This document shows, in pieces, positions 1 to 8,956 of a stretch of 64,000 nucleotides of DNA. Under the pieces are notes generated by a model that did no database searches, had not been told where the DNA came from, and worked only from the letters and a program-made list of their open reading frames with translations. Positions within the stretch are counted from its first letter, which is position 1, and every line of letters begins with the position of its first letter. Both the position numbers and the translations under genes were made by a program. The stretch is from Bradyrhizobium sp. CSA207. GTDB lineage: Bacteria > Pseudomonadota > Alphaproteobacteria > Rhizobiales > Xanthobacteraceae. Where the stretch lies: assembly GCF_029051685.1 (NCBI RefSeq), contig NZ_JAACFT010000023.1, positions 62,001-126,000 on the forward strand. Reading direction: 5' to 3'.

Positions 1-3
1 TCC

Positions 4-507
4 ATGCCGATTCCGGTCAACAATCCGGCGCTGTATAACCCCTTCGTTGACCTGCTGGCGCTGATGTCCGGCCACTGCAAGACGTTGAAGGTCGCCGGGC
101 GCAGCTTTGCCTGCAAGACCGTGGCCTACGCCCATGGCGACAAGGGCCGGGTCAATTTCGCGGTCGCTGTCGACGATCCCAGCGACGACAACCACGTGGT
201 GTCGTTCTCGGGCGAGAACGGCAAGCGGGCCGACGACAATTCCTACGAGCTGCCGATCGACCGCATGCTGCTCAACTCCAAGGACCGGCCCAAGGTCGAC
301 GGCCTGCCGGTACCGGCCGAGCAGACCTCCACCGGAACTTGCCGCCAGACCGGCAATTTCGCCGCCAAGCAGGTGTCGGATGTCACCTGCTCGGCCACCG
401 ACAGCGAGGGCCGGAGATACGAGCTGCTGTTCGTCTCCGACGGCACGCCGGTCAACGTACGCCGGATCCGGCAGTCCGCGCCGTCGATCCAGGATCCGTT
501 CAAATAG
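4..507 (+). CDS. hypothetical protein, probably cut by the window edge
   Basis: The reading frame is open to base 1, so the ATG at 4 may be internal and the true N-terminus, perhaps with a signal peptide, may lie outside the window. The visible 167 residues are polar and contain six cysteines (two in the first quarter, two near the middle of the C-terminal half), which would suit a periplasmic or secreted disulfide-bonded protein. I recognise no domain. It faces the oleate hydratase gene convergently, with a hairpin between them. Function unknown; coding status is supported by strong GC at third codon positions and by the clean stop just before the hairpin. Confidence 0.6.
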   Translation: MPIPVNNPALYNPFVDLLALMSGHCKTLKVAGRSFACKTVAYAHGDKGRVNFAVAVDDPSDDNHVVSFSGENGKRADDNSYELPIDRMLLNSKDRPKVDGLPVPAEQTSTGTCRQTGNFAAKQVSDVTCSATDSEGRRYELLFVSDGTPVNVRRIRQSAPSIQDPFK

Positions 508-511
508 ATTT

Positions 512-545
512 TCTTGCCTCTCCCGTAAGAACGGGGAGAGGGGGA
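512..545. terminator. hairpin between convergent genes
   Basis: Arms CCTCTCCC (517-524) and GGGAGAGG (534-541) form a perfect 8-bp stem with a 9-nt loop between two convergent genes. There is no clean T-run on either side, so it may be a short relic of the CTCTCCC/GGGAGAG intergenic repeat family seen elsewhere in the window rather than a dedicated terminator. Confidence 0.4.
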
Positions 546-553
546 AGCGATCC

Positions 554-2113
554 TCACGCGAACGCCTTCTCCAGCGTTGCAAAAATCACCGCGAGCGATT
601 TGTCGTGGCGGGTCACCGGCGGGATCGGGCGATCGATCTTCATGAGCTGGTAGACCGCGGTCTGCGCCGCACGCACCGAATATTCGACGGTGAAGACGAC
701 GTCGTCGGGAATCTCGACAAACTGGCTGACGAAGGCAAGGTTGACCGAATTCCGGGGCACCGGCAGCGGACGGTCGGTCGCAGCCCGCGGCATGAACATG
801 CTGGTGATGTAGGGCATGCGGCAGGGAACGCAGATCGCGTCGTCGAACACGCTCGCATCGAAGTTCAAATGTCCGCAGAGCTCCTTCAGGATGTCGGCGC
901 CACCGCAATCGGACATTGGCCTCGCGACGAAATTGCCGACTCGGTCCGGATGCAGCGCATAGCCCCAGAACACCTGGACGCTCTCCGGCTGGCCGACGAA
1001 ATGAGGCTGGCGATAGAGCACCACCGACATCAGCCAGTTCGAATCCTTGAACGTGACGAGCCCGCCGGTGCCGGCCCGGTTGCCGGAGAACGCCTCCATC
1101 CGGTCGAAGAAGCGCGGATCGCGGCAGGTCACCGTGAAGGACAGCCAGTACGATTCCGGGATCGAGGCGTTGAACGCTGCGGGGTTACCGAACTCGGGGC
1201 GGCCCCTGGCGATCTTTTCCCAGAGCGCCCAGCCCTGGCTGTCGACCTTGGTCAGCCGCGGCGGCGGCTCGGTCATGCTGCCGAGGCTCGAGGCATCCGT
1301 CATCGAGCCATTCTGGAAGAACACGAGGTCGCCATCCTCGATCCCGACATTGGCGGTGCGGCCGTCGCGATCGAGCACGAGCTGGTGCACACGCACGCGC
1401 TCGCCGTCGCGCTCGAACGCCATGTCGGTGACGCGCGTGCCCCGGACGAACTGCACGCCCTGCTCCTTCAGCCAGTCGGTCAGCGGCCGCACGATCGCGT
1501 CATACTGATTGTAGGCGGTGCGCTTGACGCCCGCGAGCGTCTCGATGCGCGGAAATTCGTTCATGAAGCGGTGCAGGTAGCGCTTCAACTCGACCGCACT
1601 GTGCCAGGGCTGGAAGGCGAAGGTGGTTTGCCACATGTACCAGAAGTTGGACTCGAAGAATCCGGGCGATAGCCAGTCGGTGATGCGGCTTGCACCGAGC
1701 TTTTCCTCGGATGCCTCCGTGAGCCGCAACAGCTCGAGCCGGTCGCGCGCGGAAAAGCCCATGGTCGAGACATCGACCTTGAAGCGGTTGCGGTCGACCA
1801 GACGCGCCCGGGAATGCGCGGGGTTCTCCCGGTTGAACGCGACGGTCTCCTCGCGCACGCTCATGCCGGCACGTTCGAGCGAAGGAATGCTCGACAGCAG
1901 GTCCCAGGTGCATTCGTAATGATCGGTGGTGAGCATGCGGCCGCCGCGCAGCGAATAGGCGCCGTTCGCAAGCTGGGCGCCGTCGAGGCTGCCGCCCAGC
2001 AGCGGCTGCGCCTCGTAGATCACGATGTCGCGCCCCGGCAGCTGCGCGTCACGAATCAGGAACGCCGCGCCCGCGAGCGACCCAACGCCACCGCCGATGA
2101 AATACGCCTTCAT
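554..2113 (-). CDS. oleate hydratase (MCRA family), FAD-binding
   Basis: A 519-residue member of the myosin-cross-reactive-antigen family. Enzymes of this family use FAD as a structural cofactor and add water across the cis-9 double bond of oleic and related acids, giving 10-hydroxy fatty acids. The N-terminus carries the dinucleotide-binding motif GGGVGSLAGA (residues 7-16), followed by IVIYEA with the ribose-binding Glu34 and then GGSLDG, which is characteristic of the family. It is shorter than the 560-590 residues of many homologues, but some subfamilies are of this length. A GAGGCGAG ribosome site precedes ATG 2113. The downstream-oriented acyl-CoA synthetase lies 118 bp upstream on the same strand, which suggests a fatty-acid detoxification or utilisation unit. 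Confidence 0.9.
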   Translation of the reverse strand: MKAYFIGGGVGSLAGAAFLIRDAQLPGRDIVIYEAQPLLGGSLDGAQLANGAYSLRGGRMLTTDHYECTWDLLSSIPSLERAGMSVREETVAFNRENPAHSRARLVDRNRFKVDVSTMGFSARDRLELLRLTEASEEKLGASRITDWLSPGFFESNFWYMWQTTFAFQPWHSAVELKRYLHRFMNEFPRIETLAGVKRTAYNQYDAIVRPLTDWLKEQGVQFVRGTRVTDMAFERDGERVRVHQLVLDRDGRTANVGIEDGDLVFFQNGSMTDASSLGSMTEPPPRLTKVDSQGWALWEKIARGRPEFGNPAAFNASIPESYWLSFTVTCRDPRFFDRMEAFSGNRAGTGGLVTFKDSNWLMSVVLYRQPHFVGQPESVQVFWGYALHPDRVGNFVARPMSDCGGADILKELCGHLNFDASVFDDAICVPCRMPYITSMFMPRAATDRPLPVPRNSVNLAFVSQFVEIPDDVVFTVEYSVRAAQTAVYQLMKIDRPIPPVTRHDKSLAVIFATLEKAFA

Positions 2114-2231
2114 GTCTCGCCTCGATCTTCAGTTCGAATTTCGCGGCGACATTGCATTGGCGAACGGCCCTGCAGCTTGCGCTGGATCAAGTGCGATGGA
2201 CGCGGCTCATCAAGATGAAGTGAGCAGCGTC

Positions 2232-4070
2232 TCAGGCGATACGAGGCGCGGACGGGCGCTTCGCGTAGATCTGCTCGATCTCGGCGGCAAGGCGATGTTC
2301 GAGCGCGGGGCGCTTGTTCTTCAATGTCGGCGTCAACAATCCCGCCGCGATGGTCCACGGCTCGAGCGTCCACCACACCGCGCGTGGCGTGGCGTAGGAG
2401 GGATAGGCTTTCACGGCCGCGGCAATCCGCCCGAGCAAAACGGCGCGTTCCGCGGCCTCGCCCGGCGTGCCGCTGGCCGCGAGCCTTCTTCGCTCTTGCT
2501 CCCAGGCCTTCGCGTTGAGCACGACCAGCGCCGCGAGGAACGGCCGCTGCTCGCCGATCACCAGCGCCTGCTCGAACAGGGGATCGGCGAGGATCGCGGT
2601 CTCGAGGTCGACCGGCGCGATCTTCTCGCCGGTGGAGGTGACGAGAATATCCTTGATGCGGCCGGTGATGGTGATGCGCCCGCTCTCGATGCGGGCCTGG
2701 TCGCCGGTGTGCAGCCAGCCGTCGGCGTCCTTGACGCGGCGCGTCTCCTCCGGCTTGCGCCAATAGCCGAGCATCACGCTCGGCCCGCGTACGAGCAGCT
2801 CATCCTTCTCGCCGAGCTTGACCTCGATGCCGTCGAGCACCCGGCCGACCGAGCGCGGGTCGTTGTCCTCGGCGGTGTTGACCGAGACCACCGGCGAAGT
2901 CTCGGTCATGCCGTAGCCCTGGAGGATGTCGAGCCCGAGCGCGAGAAACAGGCGGATGACGGACTCGGCGATCGGCGCGCCGCCGGAGACCGCGATGCGC
3001 AACCGGCCGCCGAACTGCACCAGCACCTTATCGGCGACGAGGCGCTTCAGGAGTGGCCATGCCAGCCGGTCGAGCACCGACAGCGAGCCGCGCCCCTGCC
3101 GCGCGTCGAAGCGCCGACCGCCGACGGCGAGCGTAAGATCGAGCAGCGCGCGTTCGATGCTTCCGGCCGATGCCCGGTGCTGCATGATCAGCGCGTAGAT
3201 GCGCTCATAGATCCGCGGCACCGAGTTCAGCACCGTCGGCCGCACATGCTTGAGATCCTCCGACAGCTGCGGCACCGAGCGCGCATAGGCGACGCAGGCG
3301 CCGGCCGCGATCGGATAGTAGTAGCCGCCGGTGCGCTCGAAGCTGTGCGAGAGCGGCAGGAAGGAGAGGAAGACGTCGCTCGGGATCGCGGCGAGCCGGC
3401 GGTCGACCGCCTTCACGTTGGCGACGATATTGTCCTGCGACAGCATGACGCCCTTCGGCCGCCCGGTCGTGCCTGACGTGTAGACGATAGCGGCGAGATC
3501 GTCCGGCCTGACCGCGACGTCAGGCAGCGGCGCGGCCGCGCGAGATGGGGCCGCGAGCCAGCGGGCGAGCTCGACGATGCGCGCGTCGGTCGGCGCCGGC
3601 CCGGCCGCGTCCGCGCAGACGATACGCTTGAGCGTATCGAGCGGCTGGCCGGTGGCCGCGATCGCCTGCCAGCGCTCCAGCGTATCCACGAACAGCAACA
3701 GTGCACCGGAATCGGCGAGGATGTAGGCGATGCTGTCGGGATTGTCGACTGCATGCATCGGCACCGGCACCAGGCCGCGCGACAGCACCGCCTGGTCCAT
3801 CGCGACATGCGCGATCCCGTTCGGCATCAGGATCGCGACGCGTTCGCCGGGCGCAAAATCCTCCGCTGCCAGCGCCTGCCGCCAGCGCTCGAACTCCGCA
3901 TCGATCTGTTGCCAGGACTGGCCGACCCAGCGCCTCGCGGCGGTGTCGAAATGCCGGTAGGCCTCCACCGCCGGCGTCGCGCCGATGCGCCACCGCAAAA
4001 GTTCCGGCAGCGTCGTCACCTCGGCGAGCGTGCGAGGAGCACCTTGCGGTTGACTGGTCGGCTCTGGCAT
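2232..4070 (-). CDS. long-chain acyl-CoA synthetase (AMP-forming)
   Basis: About 612 residues of the ANL adenylate-forming superfamily; it would activate a fatty acid to acyl-AMP and then to acyl-CoA at the inner face of the membrane. The P-loop-like motif YTSGTTGRPKG is at about residues 197-207, followed by YGMTETSP (A5-type motif) and LHTGDQARI (A7/A8 region); the architecture resembles the FadD15/FAA long-chain group. I start at ATG 4070 because GAGAGG sits six bases upstream; an ATG seven codons earlier (4091) lacks a good ribosome site. It lies upstream of oleate hydratase on the same strand, so hydroxylated or unsaturated fatty acids are plausible substrates (inference). Confidence 0.92.
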   Translation of the reverse strand: MPEPTSQPQGAPRTLAEVTTLPELLRWRIGATPAVEAYRHFDTAARRWVGQSWQQIDAEFERWRQALAAEDFAPGERVAILMPNGIAHVAMDQAVLSRGLVPVPMHAVDNPDSIAYILADSGALLLFVDTLERWQAIAATGQPLDTLKRIVCADAAGPAPTDARIVELARWLAAPSRAAAPLPDVAVRPDDLAAIVYTSGTTGRPKGVMLSQDNIVANVKAVDRRLAAIPSDVFLSFLPLSHSFERTGGYYYPIAAGACVAYARSVPQLSEDLKHVRPTVLNSVPRIYERIYALIMQHRASAGSIERALLDLTLAVGGRRFDARQGRGSLSVLDRLAWPLLKRLVADKVLVQFGGRLRIAVSGGAPIAESVIRLFLALGLDILQGYGMTETSPVVSVNTAEDNDPRSVGRVLDGIEVKLGEKDELLVRGPSVMLGYWRKPEETRRVKDADGWLHTGDQARIESGRITITGRIKDILVTSTGEKIAPVDLETAILADPLFEQALVIGEQRPFLAALVVLNAKAWEQERRRLAASGTPGEAAERAVLLGRIAAAVKAYPSYATPRAVWWTLEPWTIAAGLLTPTLKNKRPALEHRLAAEIEQIYAKRPSAPRIA

Positions 4071-4179
4071 GGAGACCTCTCGTTGCGCCATCGATTCCCC
4101 GATGGATTAATCCCTTGAGGTTAGGCTGGCCAGCCATGCACACATTGATCCTCAGCAAGACGGCCATGCGGAGCGACTC

Positions 4180-4527
4180 ATGACCCGCGACGTCTTGTTT
4201 CTACTGCGCCCCGGTTTCGAAGACCCGGCCTTTCCGAACCGCCGTTTCTATTGCTGGCACTGTGCGCTGATCGAAGGCGTGCTCGCCTCGTTTCCGGCGC
4301 TGGCCGCCACGCTCGACGTCCAGCGCATCGCATGGCCGCAGCCGCGGCAGGCGGTGATTGCGCTGGTCGGCGAAGAGAACCAGTCGCTGCCGCTGCTCGT
4401 GCTGGCGGACGGGGCGATGTCGCCGCACCAGACCGGCAGCCATCAAGGCCGCGCCTTCATCGCCGACAAGGATGCGATCCTCGCCGCGCTCTCCGAGCGC
4501 CACGGCTTTCCAGGTCCGCATCCGTAA
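4180..4527 (+). CDS. DUF3088 family protein
   Basis: A 115-residue cytoplasmic protein that I recognise as the DUF3088 family (begins MTRDVLFLLRPGFEDP and has the conserved FYCWHC motif). The family has a thioredoxin-like look, with a Cys-His-Cys cluster where a CXXC redox site might sit, but no activity is established to my knowledge. It is divergent from the acyl-CoA synthetase gene (110 bp between starts) and is followed within 7 bp by a palindromic repeat. Confidence 0.8.
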   Translation: MTRDVLFLLRPGFEDPAFPNRRFYCWHCALIEGVLASFPALAATLDVQRIAWPQPRQAVIALVGEENQSLPLLVLADGAMSPHQTGSHQGRAFIADKDAILAALSERHGFPGPHP

Positions 4528-4533
4528 AGGCTT

Positions 4534-4620
4534 GTAGCCCGGATGGAGCGCAGCGAAATCCGGGGAAGTCGCGCAGAGGATGCTGCGGCCCCGGATTACG
4601 CTACGCTCCATCCAGGCTAC
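4534..4620. repeat. 87-bp palindromic intergenic repeat, copy 1
   Basis: The element begins GTAGCCCGGATGGAGCG and ends with its imperfect reverse complement CGCTCCATCCAGGCTAC, giving a long imperfect hairpin. A second copy in the same arrangement is at 43036-43121. Both sit directly downstream of a small gene. Repeats with these ends are, from recollection, numerous in Bradyrhizobium genomes; they may stabilise mRNA 3' ends or be REP-like mobile palindromes. Confidence 0.85.
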
Positions 4621-4731
4621 AGGACCTGTCATGGCATCTGTCATGGCGGCTCGAAACGAGGGAAGATTGACATTGCGTGTTGTCGTCATCGCCTCGCATA
4701 TTCCACTCAACAAGCGTCGGGATCCCCCTCC

Positions 4732-5307
4732 ATGACCAGCCCACGATCTCTGCCCGCCCTCATCGTCGTCGACGTCCAGCGCGCGTTCGACGAATGGGAG
4801 GCGGCGGGGAAGCGACGCAACAATCCCGACGCGGTGGCGCGCATTGCCCATTTGTTGACGGCATTCAGGCAAAACCGCGCGCCGATATTCCATATCCGCC
4901 ACGAGGGCACCAAGCCGGGCTCGTCGTTTCGCCCCGAGGTCTCCGGCTACGCGGTCAAGGACGAGGCGCGCGAAGCGCCGGGCGAGCCCGTGATCGTCAA
5001 GCATGTCAACAGCGCCTTCATCGGCACCGACCTCGAGAGCCGGCTGCGCGCGGCCGGCATCGCGACCCTCGTCATCTGCGGCGCCACCACCAATCATTGC
5101 GTGGAAACGACGACGCGGATGGCCGGCAATCTCGGCTTCGACACGCGCCTCGTGCGCGACGCGACATGGACGTTCGATCGGATCGGGCCCGACGGCGAAA
5201 AGCATTCGGCCGAGGCGATCCACGCCATGACGCTGTCGAACCTCAACGGCGAGTTCGCCCGCATCGTAACCTCGGATGAGGTGATCGCCGCATTCGCGGC
5301 GAGGTGA
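4732..5307 (+). CDS. isochorismatase-family cysteine hydrolase
   Basis: A 191-residue cysteine hydrolase of the isochorismatase-like superfamily. The catalytic triad is readable as Asp14 (IVVDVQ), Lys90 (VIVKHVNSAF) and Cys123 (TTNHCVETT). Family members hydrolyse amide or imide bonds (nicotinamide, N-carbamoylsarcosine, ureidoacrylate) or vinyl ethers; which substrate is used cannot be read here. The frame is open 63 codons further upstream, but that part runs through the palindromic repeat, and the protein family begins at ATG 4732. It stands alone, co-directional with the small secreted protein downstream. Confidence 0.88.
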   Translation: MTSPRSLPALIVVDVQRAFDEWEAAGKRRNNPDAVARIAHLLTAFRQNRAPIFHIRHEGTKPGSSFRPEVSGYAVKDEAREAPGEPVIVKHVNSAFIGTDLESRLRAAGIATLVICGATTNHCVETTTRMAGNLGFDTRLVRDATWTFDRIGPDGEKHSAEAIHAMTLSNLNGEFARIVTSDEVIAAFAAR

Positions 5308-5466
5308 TGGCGGCAACGCGACGACATCGATGGTGCGACAATAAATGCCACGTCGTTCAGCATTTCGCGCGCCGGAATTGTTACTGCGTCGTTTCGACGC
5401 CCGCTCTGGCCGGAACGCGCCGGGCTCCCATGTGTTGTCGCTCGGTATCTCAACTGGAGTGACGAC

Positions 5467-5784
5467 ATGAAGTATCTCTTGGTCGCGATGACTGTCGGTG
5501 CTGCGGCGCTGGCCGGCGGATCCGCGGCTCACGCGGCCGGCAGTGAAAGGGCAAAGCAGAACGCGCCAGCCGAGCAATCGACCGACATCAGCGCCCAGTA
5601 CAGGCACCATCATCACGGCCATGGATATCGCCATCACTGGCGCCATCACGGCTATCATCGCCCGTACTACCGTAGCTACGGCTATTATCCGCGGCACCAC
5701 GGCTACTACGGCGGCGGACCGTACGGCTATTACGGCGGCGGCGGCCCCGGCGTGACATTCGGCTTCGGCGGCGGACGCTGGTAA
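5467..5784 (+). CDS. secreted His/Gly/Tyr-rich small protein
   Basis: 105 residues with a convincing Sec signal peptide (1-23, cleavage after AHA) followed by a low-complexity mature part made almost only of His, Tyr, Gly, Arg and Pro, with runs such as RHHHHGHGYRHHW. Proteins of this kind are common and poorly studied in Bradyrhizobiaceae; the His runs suggest metal binding and the Gly/Tyr C-terminus suggests cell-surface disorder (inference). The TGGAGTGACGAC stretch before ATG 5467 provides the ribosome site. A strong hairpin terminator follows 25 bp after the stop. Confidence 0.85.
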   Translation: MKYLLVAMTVGAAALAGGSAAHAAGSERAKQNAPAEQSTDISAQYRHHHHGHGYRHHWRHHGYHRPYYRSYGYYPRHHGYYGGGPYGYYGGGGPGVTFGFGGGRW

Positions 5785-5805
5785 GGCGGCTTGTCGCTGA
5801 TCAAG

Positions 5806-5836
5806 AAAAGGCCCGCAGCTCTGCGGGCCTTTTTAT
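5806..5836. terminator. bidirectional intrinsic terminator
   Basis: A perfect 9-bp stem, GGCCCGCAG (5810-5818) and CTGCGGGCC (5821-5829) with a two-base loop, is followed by TTTTT on the plus strand and preceded by AAAA, which gives a U-run on the minus strand. It terminates the small secreted protein gene and the convergent amine oxidase gene, whose TAA stop lies inside the T-run. Confidence 0.9.
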
Positions 5837-7107
5837 AGTCCCTGCAAAATCGTCACCGCCGTCTCCAAACCGCTCGCGAGCGCCGCCTCCACTGTGCCCA
5901 TGTCGCGGCCGCGATAGAGCGCCTCGCCGGAGAACAGCACCGGGCCGTCAGCGCGCGCGAGGATTGCCTGCGCCGCGCGCGTCTGCGGCGTCGCCCAGGA
6001 ATAGGCGCCGCGGGCGAAAGGATCCTGCGCCCAGTTGATCGCCGCGGCCGCCACGACATCGCGCGCGATATTCTCGCGCGACAGGCCGAACATTGCGGCA
6101 AGTGAATCGAGCCCGGCGTCGACCAGCGCCTGCGTATCCAGCTTTGCGAGCTTCGCCGTCCGCGGCCCGCCGAACCAGCCGGTGAGCACGGCATGCGCGA
6201 AGGGACGTTGCGTCCACCACACCGGGATCGTCTCGTCCGACAGCAGGAAGGTCATGTCCGCGAGCTCCGCCCGCCGGTCGCGCCACCAGGGCCGTTTGAA
6301 GCGCAGCAGGATCTTGATGACATTGCCGAAGCCGATCTGATCGGCGGCGGCCGCCTTCACGCGCGCGGTTTGCGGAAGTGCGATCTCGCGCAGCAGCGGC
6401 AGGGGCACGCTGAGGATGACACGATCGCAGGCGTGCGCATCGCCGCCGGCGCAGCGCACGGAAACCGCGCTGCCGCCCTGCTCGATCGCCGACACCACGC
6501 AACCAAGACGAATCGCAACGCCATGCCTGCGGCACTCGGCCGCCAGAAAATCGATCAGCGCGCCGTAGCCGCCGACGATGCGCCCCTGCGGACTATGCCC
6601 GCCATCCATCCATTCCTCGCGCAGCGCCAGCGTCGAGGCGCGCTCGGGATCGGCGGCGTCGTAGCCTTCGACCATGCGCGCGATGGAATGGCGCATCCGC
6701 GCATAGTCGTCGTCGGCAAAATGACGGCGCAGGAAATCGGCGACGGTAAGGTCGTCCTTCAATTCTCTCAGCACCGCCTGCAGCTCGGCCTCATGCGGAT
6801 TGTCGCGGTCCTCGCGCGAGAGCTTTGTGCCGTCAAAGCTCCATTGCGTGCCTTCGATCTCCTGAAGAGATAGCCCGGCTTCGCGCATCAGGCCGCGCGT
6901 GACCGGCGCCTCGCCATGGACGAACTCAGCGCCGCCATCGGCGGGATAACCGAACTGCGCCGCGGGCAGCGGATGGATGCGTCCGCCGCAGCGGTCGCGC
7001 GCCTCCAGGATGGTCACGCGCCTGCCGGCACGTGCGAGCTCGCGCGCTGCCATCAGACCCGCGGCGCCGGCGCCGACGATGACGATGTACTCTGAGCTAT
7101 CAGCCAT
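5833..7107 (-). CDS. flavin-containing amine oxidase family protein
   Basis: 424 residues of the FAD-dependent amine oxidase family. The N-terminus has the Rossmann motif VGAGAAG (G12, G14, G17), Glu35 at the end of strand 2 and the family motif GGRI (41-44); the C-terminus has the FAD-binding stretch SGEALYRGRDMGTVEAA. Such enzymes oxidise primary or polyamines or related C-N bonds, releasing H2O2; no signal peptide is seen, so it is probably cytoplasmic. It is the last gene of a minus-strand trio, 9 bp after the RibD-like reductase. Substrate not determinable. Confidence 0.88.
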   Translation of the reverse strand: MADSSEYIVIVGAGAAGLMAARELARAGRRVTILEARDRCGGRIHPLPAAQFGYPADGGAEFVHGEAPVTRGLMREAGLSLQEIEGTQWSFDGTKLSREDRDNPHEAELQAVLRELKDDLTVADFLRRHFADDDYARMRHSIARMVEGYDAADPERASTLALREEWMDGGHSPQGRIVGGYGALIDFLAAECRRHGVAIRLGCVVSAIEQGGSAVSVRCAGGDAHACDRVILSVPLPLLREIALPQTARVKAAAADQIGFGNVIKILLRFKRPWWRDRRAELADMTFLLSDETIPVWWTQRPFAHAVLTGWFGGPRTAKLAKLDTQALVDAGLDSLAAMFGLSRENIARDVVAAAAINWAQDPFARGAYSWATPQTRAAQAILARADGPVLFSGEALYRGRDMGTVEAALASGLETAVTILQGL

Positions 7108-7116
7108 GCCCGCGCT

Positions 7117-7818
7117 TTACTGGCCCGCCGCTTCGTTCTGGATCAGATAGCGCAGCAGCAGCACGCCGCCGCCGAGTTGCCGCGTGCTCTCCAGCGTCAT
7201 CGCGGCGAGGGGCGCGCGCCGGTCACGGTCGACTTCCGTCGAGTCGAATACGAAGGGCGCACCGCTGGCGCCGTCCACCGCGGGACAGAGGATCAGGTTG
7301 AGCTCGTCGATGAGACCGGCGCGCAGGAACGCGCCATTGGCAACGCCGCCGCCCTCCACCAGCAGGCGCTTCACGCCAAGCTCGCGATTGAGGACGTCCA
7401 GCGTCAGCATCAGGTCGATCTCGGACTTGCCGGCAAAGATGTAGGACACGCCTTCGCCGCGCAGCCCTGCAAGATGCGAATCCGGCACGCCTTCAGTCAG
7501 CACCACGACGATCGGATCGCCGCCGATGTCCGAACGGCCCCAGCCGATCTTGCCGTGCGCGTCGAGCACGACGCCATAAGTATCCGCATCGCGCCGCGCG
7601 AACCAGTTTTGGCGCGGGAATGTCTCGGTCGTCGCGGGATACGGCTTGCCCTTGGCAAACTCCGAGCCGGTGACGCGGCCGATCACCCAGGCATCGCCGC
7701 CGAGCTCGTCATGGATCTTCTCGAACCAGTCCGCGCCCGTACCCATCGGCCGCCAGCGGCTCGGATGCGTGCGGCCATCGACGCTCGAGGCCATCAGGCA
7801 GATGACATAGGGTTTCAT
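7117..7818 (-). CDS. RibD C-terminal-domain (dihydrofolate reductase-like) reductase
   Basis: 233 residues matching the RibD C-terminal / dihydrofolate-reductase-like fold: begins MKPYVICLMASSVDG, carries SEIDLMLTLDVL and the conserved LLVEGGGVANGAFLRAGL stretch that binds the dinucleotide and substrate. Stand-alone members reduce pyrimidine- or pterin-like substrates with NADPH; the real substrate of this clade is not known to me. It sits 21 bp downstream of the beta-barrel gene and 9 bp upstream of the amine oxidase, so the three are probably one transcript. GGAG lies seven bases before ATG 7818. Confidence 0.87.
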   Translation of the reverse strand: MKPYVICLMASSVDGRTHPSRWRPMGTGADWFEKIHDELGGDAWVIGRVTGSEFAKGKPYPATTETFPRQNWFARRDADTYGVVLDAHGKIGWGRSDIGGDPIVVVLTEGVPDSHLAGLRGEGVSYIFAGKSEIDLMLTLDVLNRELGVKRLLVEGGGVANGAFLRAGLIDELNLILCPAVDGASGAPFVFDSTEVDRDRRAPLAAMTLESTRQLGGGVLLLRYLIQNEAAGQ

Positions 7819-7839
7819 GCAGATCTCCGCAGCCGCCGC

Positions 7840-8520
7840 TCAGGCCGCCGGTCCCTTCCCTTCGCTCTTCTCTTTAGCCTTGGCACGATCGTTCACGATC
7901 ACCGCCAGCGGGTTGAGCTTTGGCGGCGCAACGAGCTTGAGCGTGTTGGTGTCGCGATGATTGAACGGCGCGCCTCTCACGAAGAGTTCGGTCTGGATCA
8001 GATAGGTCCAGCTGCCATCATCGTTGAAAGTGATGTCGCAGCAGTAACTGTCGGTGCGGAAGGCTTGTTCCAGAAAATCGGTCGAGCAGATCCCGTAAGC
8101 CGTGTCGCCGCGCTTGGCCGTGACGAAGATCTTTCTGTCATCCGGCGCGGCCTTGCCCGATGCGAGCAGAACCTGCCCGCGCGGAATTGCGAGCGTCTGC
8201 ATGACCAGCCCGGTCGCGGGCTCCCACAGCCAGTAGCCGACCTGGTCGTGGAAGGTGATGTCTTCCTCGGGCGTGTTGATGTGGATGTGATAGCGCAGCC
8301 CGTAGAGCAGCTGCGGCCCGTTGGCCTGCGGATCGATCGGGTCCATCCGGATGTGCTCGATGAACACCCGCCGCTCCGGCCCGTCCGCCTTCGGATTGAT
8401 GTCGATGCCCTTGTCGGCCTGCCAGACGCCGGCCAGATGCCGCAGCGGCCCGAGATTGGCGAGGCCGTCGGGCGAGACGTCGTCGGGCTCGGTGAAGATG
8501 TCGGCAGGAATGGGGAGCAT
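7840..8520 (-). CDS. nitrobindin-like heme-binding beta-barrel protein (FABP family)
   Basis: 226 residues of the FABP-like / nitrobindin-like beta-barrel group: the N-terminal LRHLAGVWQADKG fits the family's LxGxWxGxG signature and HIHINTPEEDITFHDQVGYW the following strands. Nitrobindins bind ferric heme within a 10-stranded barrel and react with NO or peroxynitrite; whether this longer variant binds heme is not visible from sequence. A charged Lys/Glu-rich tail ends it. First gene of the trio with the reductase and amine oxidase. Confidence 0.75.
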   Translation of the reverse strand: MLPIPADIFTEPDDVSPDGLANLGPLRHLAGVWQADKGIDINPKADGPERRVFIEHIRMDPIDPQANGPQLLYGLRYHIHINTPEEDITFHDQVGYWLWEPATGLVMQTLAIPRGQVLLASGKAAPDDRKIFVTAKRGDTAYGICSTDFLEQAFRTDSYCCDITFNDDGSWTYLIQTELFVRGAPFNHRDTNTLKLVAPPKLNPLAVIVNDRAKAKEKSEGKGPAA

Positions 8521-8956
8521 GAAAAGGTCTCGTTGGGTGCGGGAACAGCAATATTAGGATGATGGAGGGGGTGGCTTCAACCTATGCCTCACAACGCCGA
8601 CCTGCGTTGCAGCCATGCGCGGATGGCTATTTGGGTCATGATCCGCAGGTGTGCGACTGGCGAAGGCGCCAAGACAACGCCTGAAGCCGTCGACGACTCG
8701 GAATCATCAGTTCGAGACCTCACACCGCACGCCATCTTCGCCACGTCATCGCTCAGCAGACATATTGCACGATGAGCAAGGGCCGCGTTGGGCAAGCGCG
8801 CCCTGCGCAAAGGCGACCGCTCCGGCATAACCATAGAACTGGGCGACATAGACCAGCGACAGGCAGGAGACGAAGAGGTGAACCCCAGGCAGCGGCAGGC
8901 ATGAAGCGACTATGCGGCCGAGATCCCGGTCGGTCCAAGGTCTCGTTCCGCGGCTT
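8521..8956. other. 436-bp gap, mostly non-coding with a gene relic
   Basis: Between the convergently unrelated flanks no intact gene is seen. The only recognisable content is a short minus-strand relic of the neighbouring membrane-protein family near 8812-8883. The rest has stops in all frames or short uncredible ORFs. Confidence 0.6.
8812..8883 (-). pseudogene. relic of a Wzy-like membrane protein N-terminus
   Basis: Read on the minus strand, this stretch gives GVHLFVSCLSLVYVAQFYGY, which aligns without gaps to LHVAACFVSMVYVVQYYA in the first membrane helix of the adjacent gene (seven identities in 17, remaining changes mostly hydrophobic). The frame has no start and no continuation, so it looks like a leftover of a second, mostly deleted paralogue lying just downstream of the intact copy. 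The match is short, so this is tentative. Confidence 0.35.

Noticed and set aside
107..1672. 521-codon plus-strand frame
   Set aside because: Arg/His-rich shadow antisense to oleate hydratase; no family and no ribosome site.
2025..3476. 483-codon plus-strand frame
   Set aside because: Mirror of the acyl-CoA synthetase; composition typical of antisense GC-rich frames.
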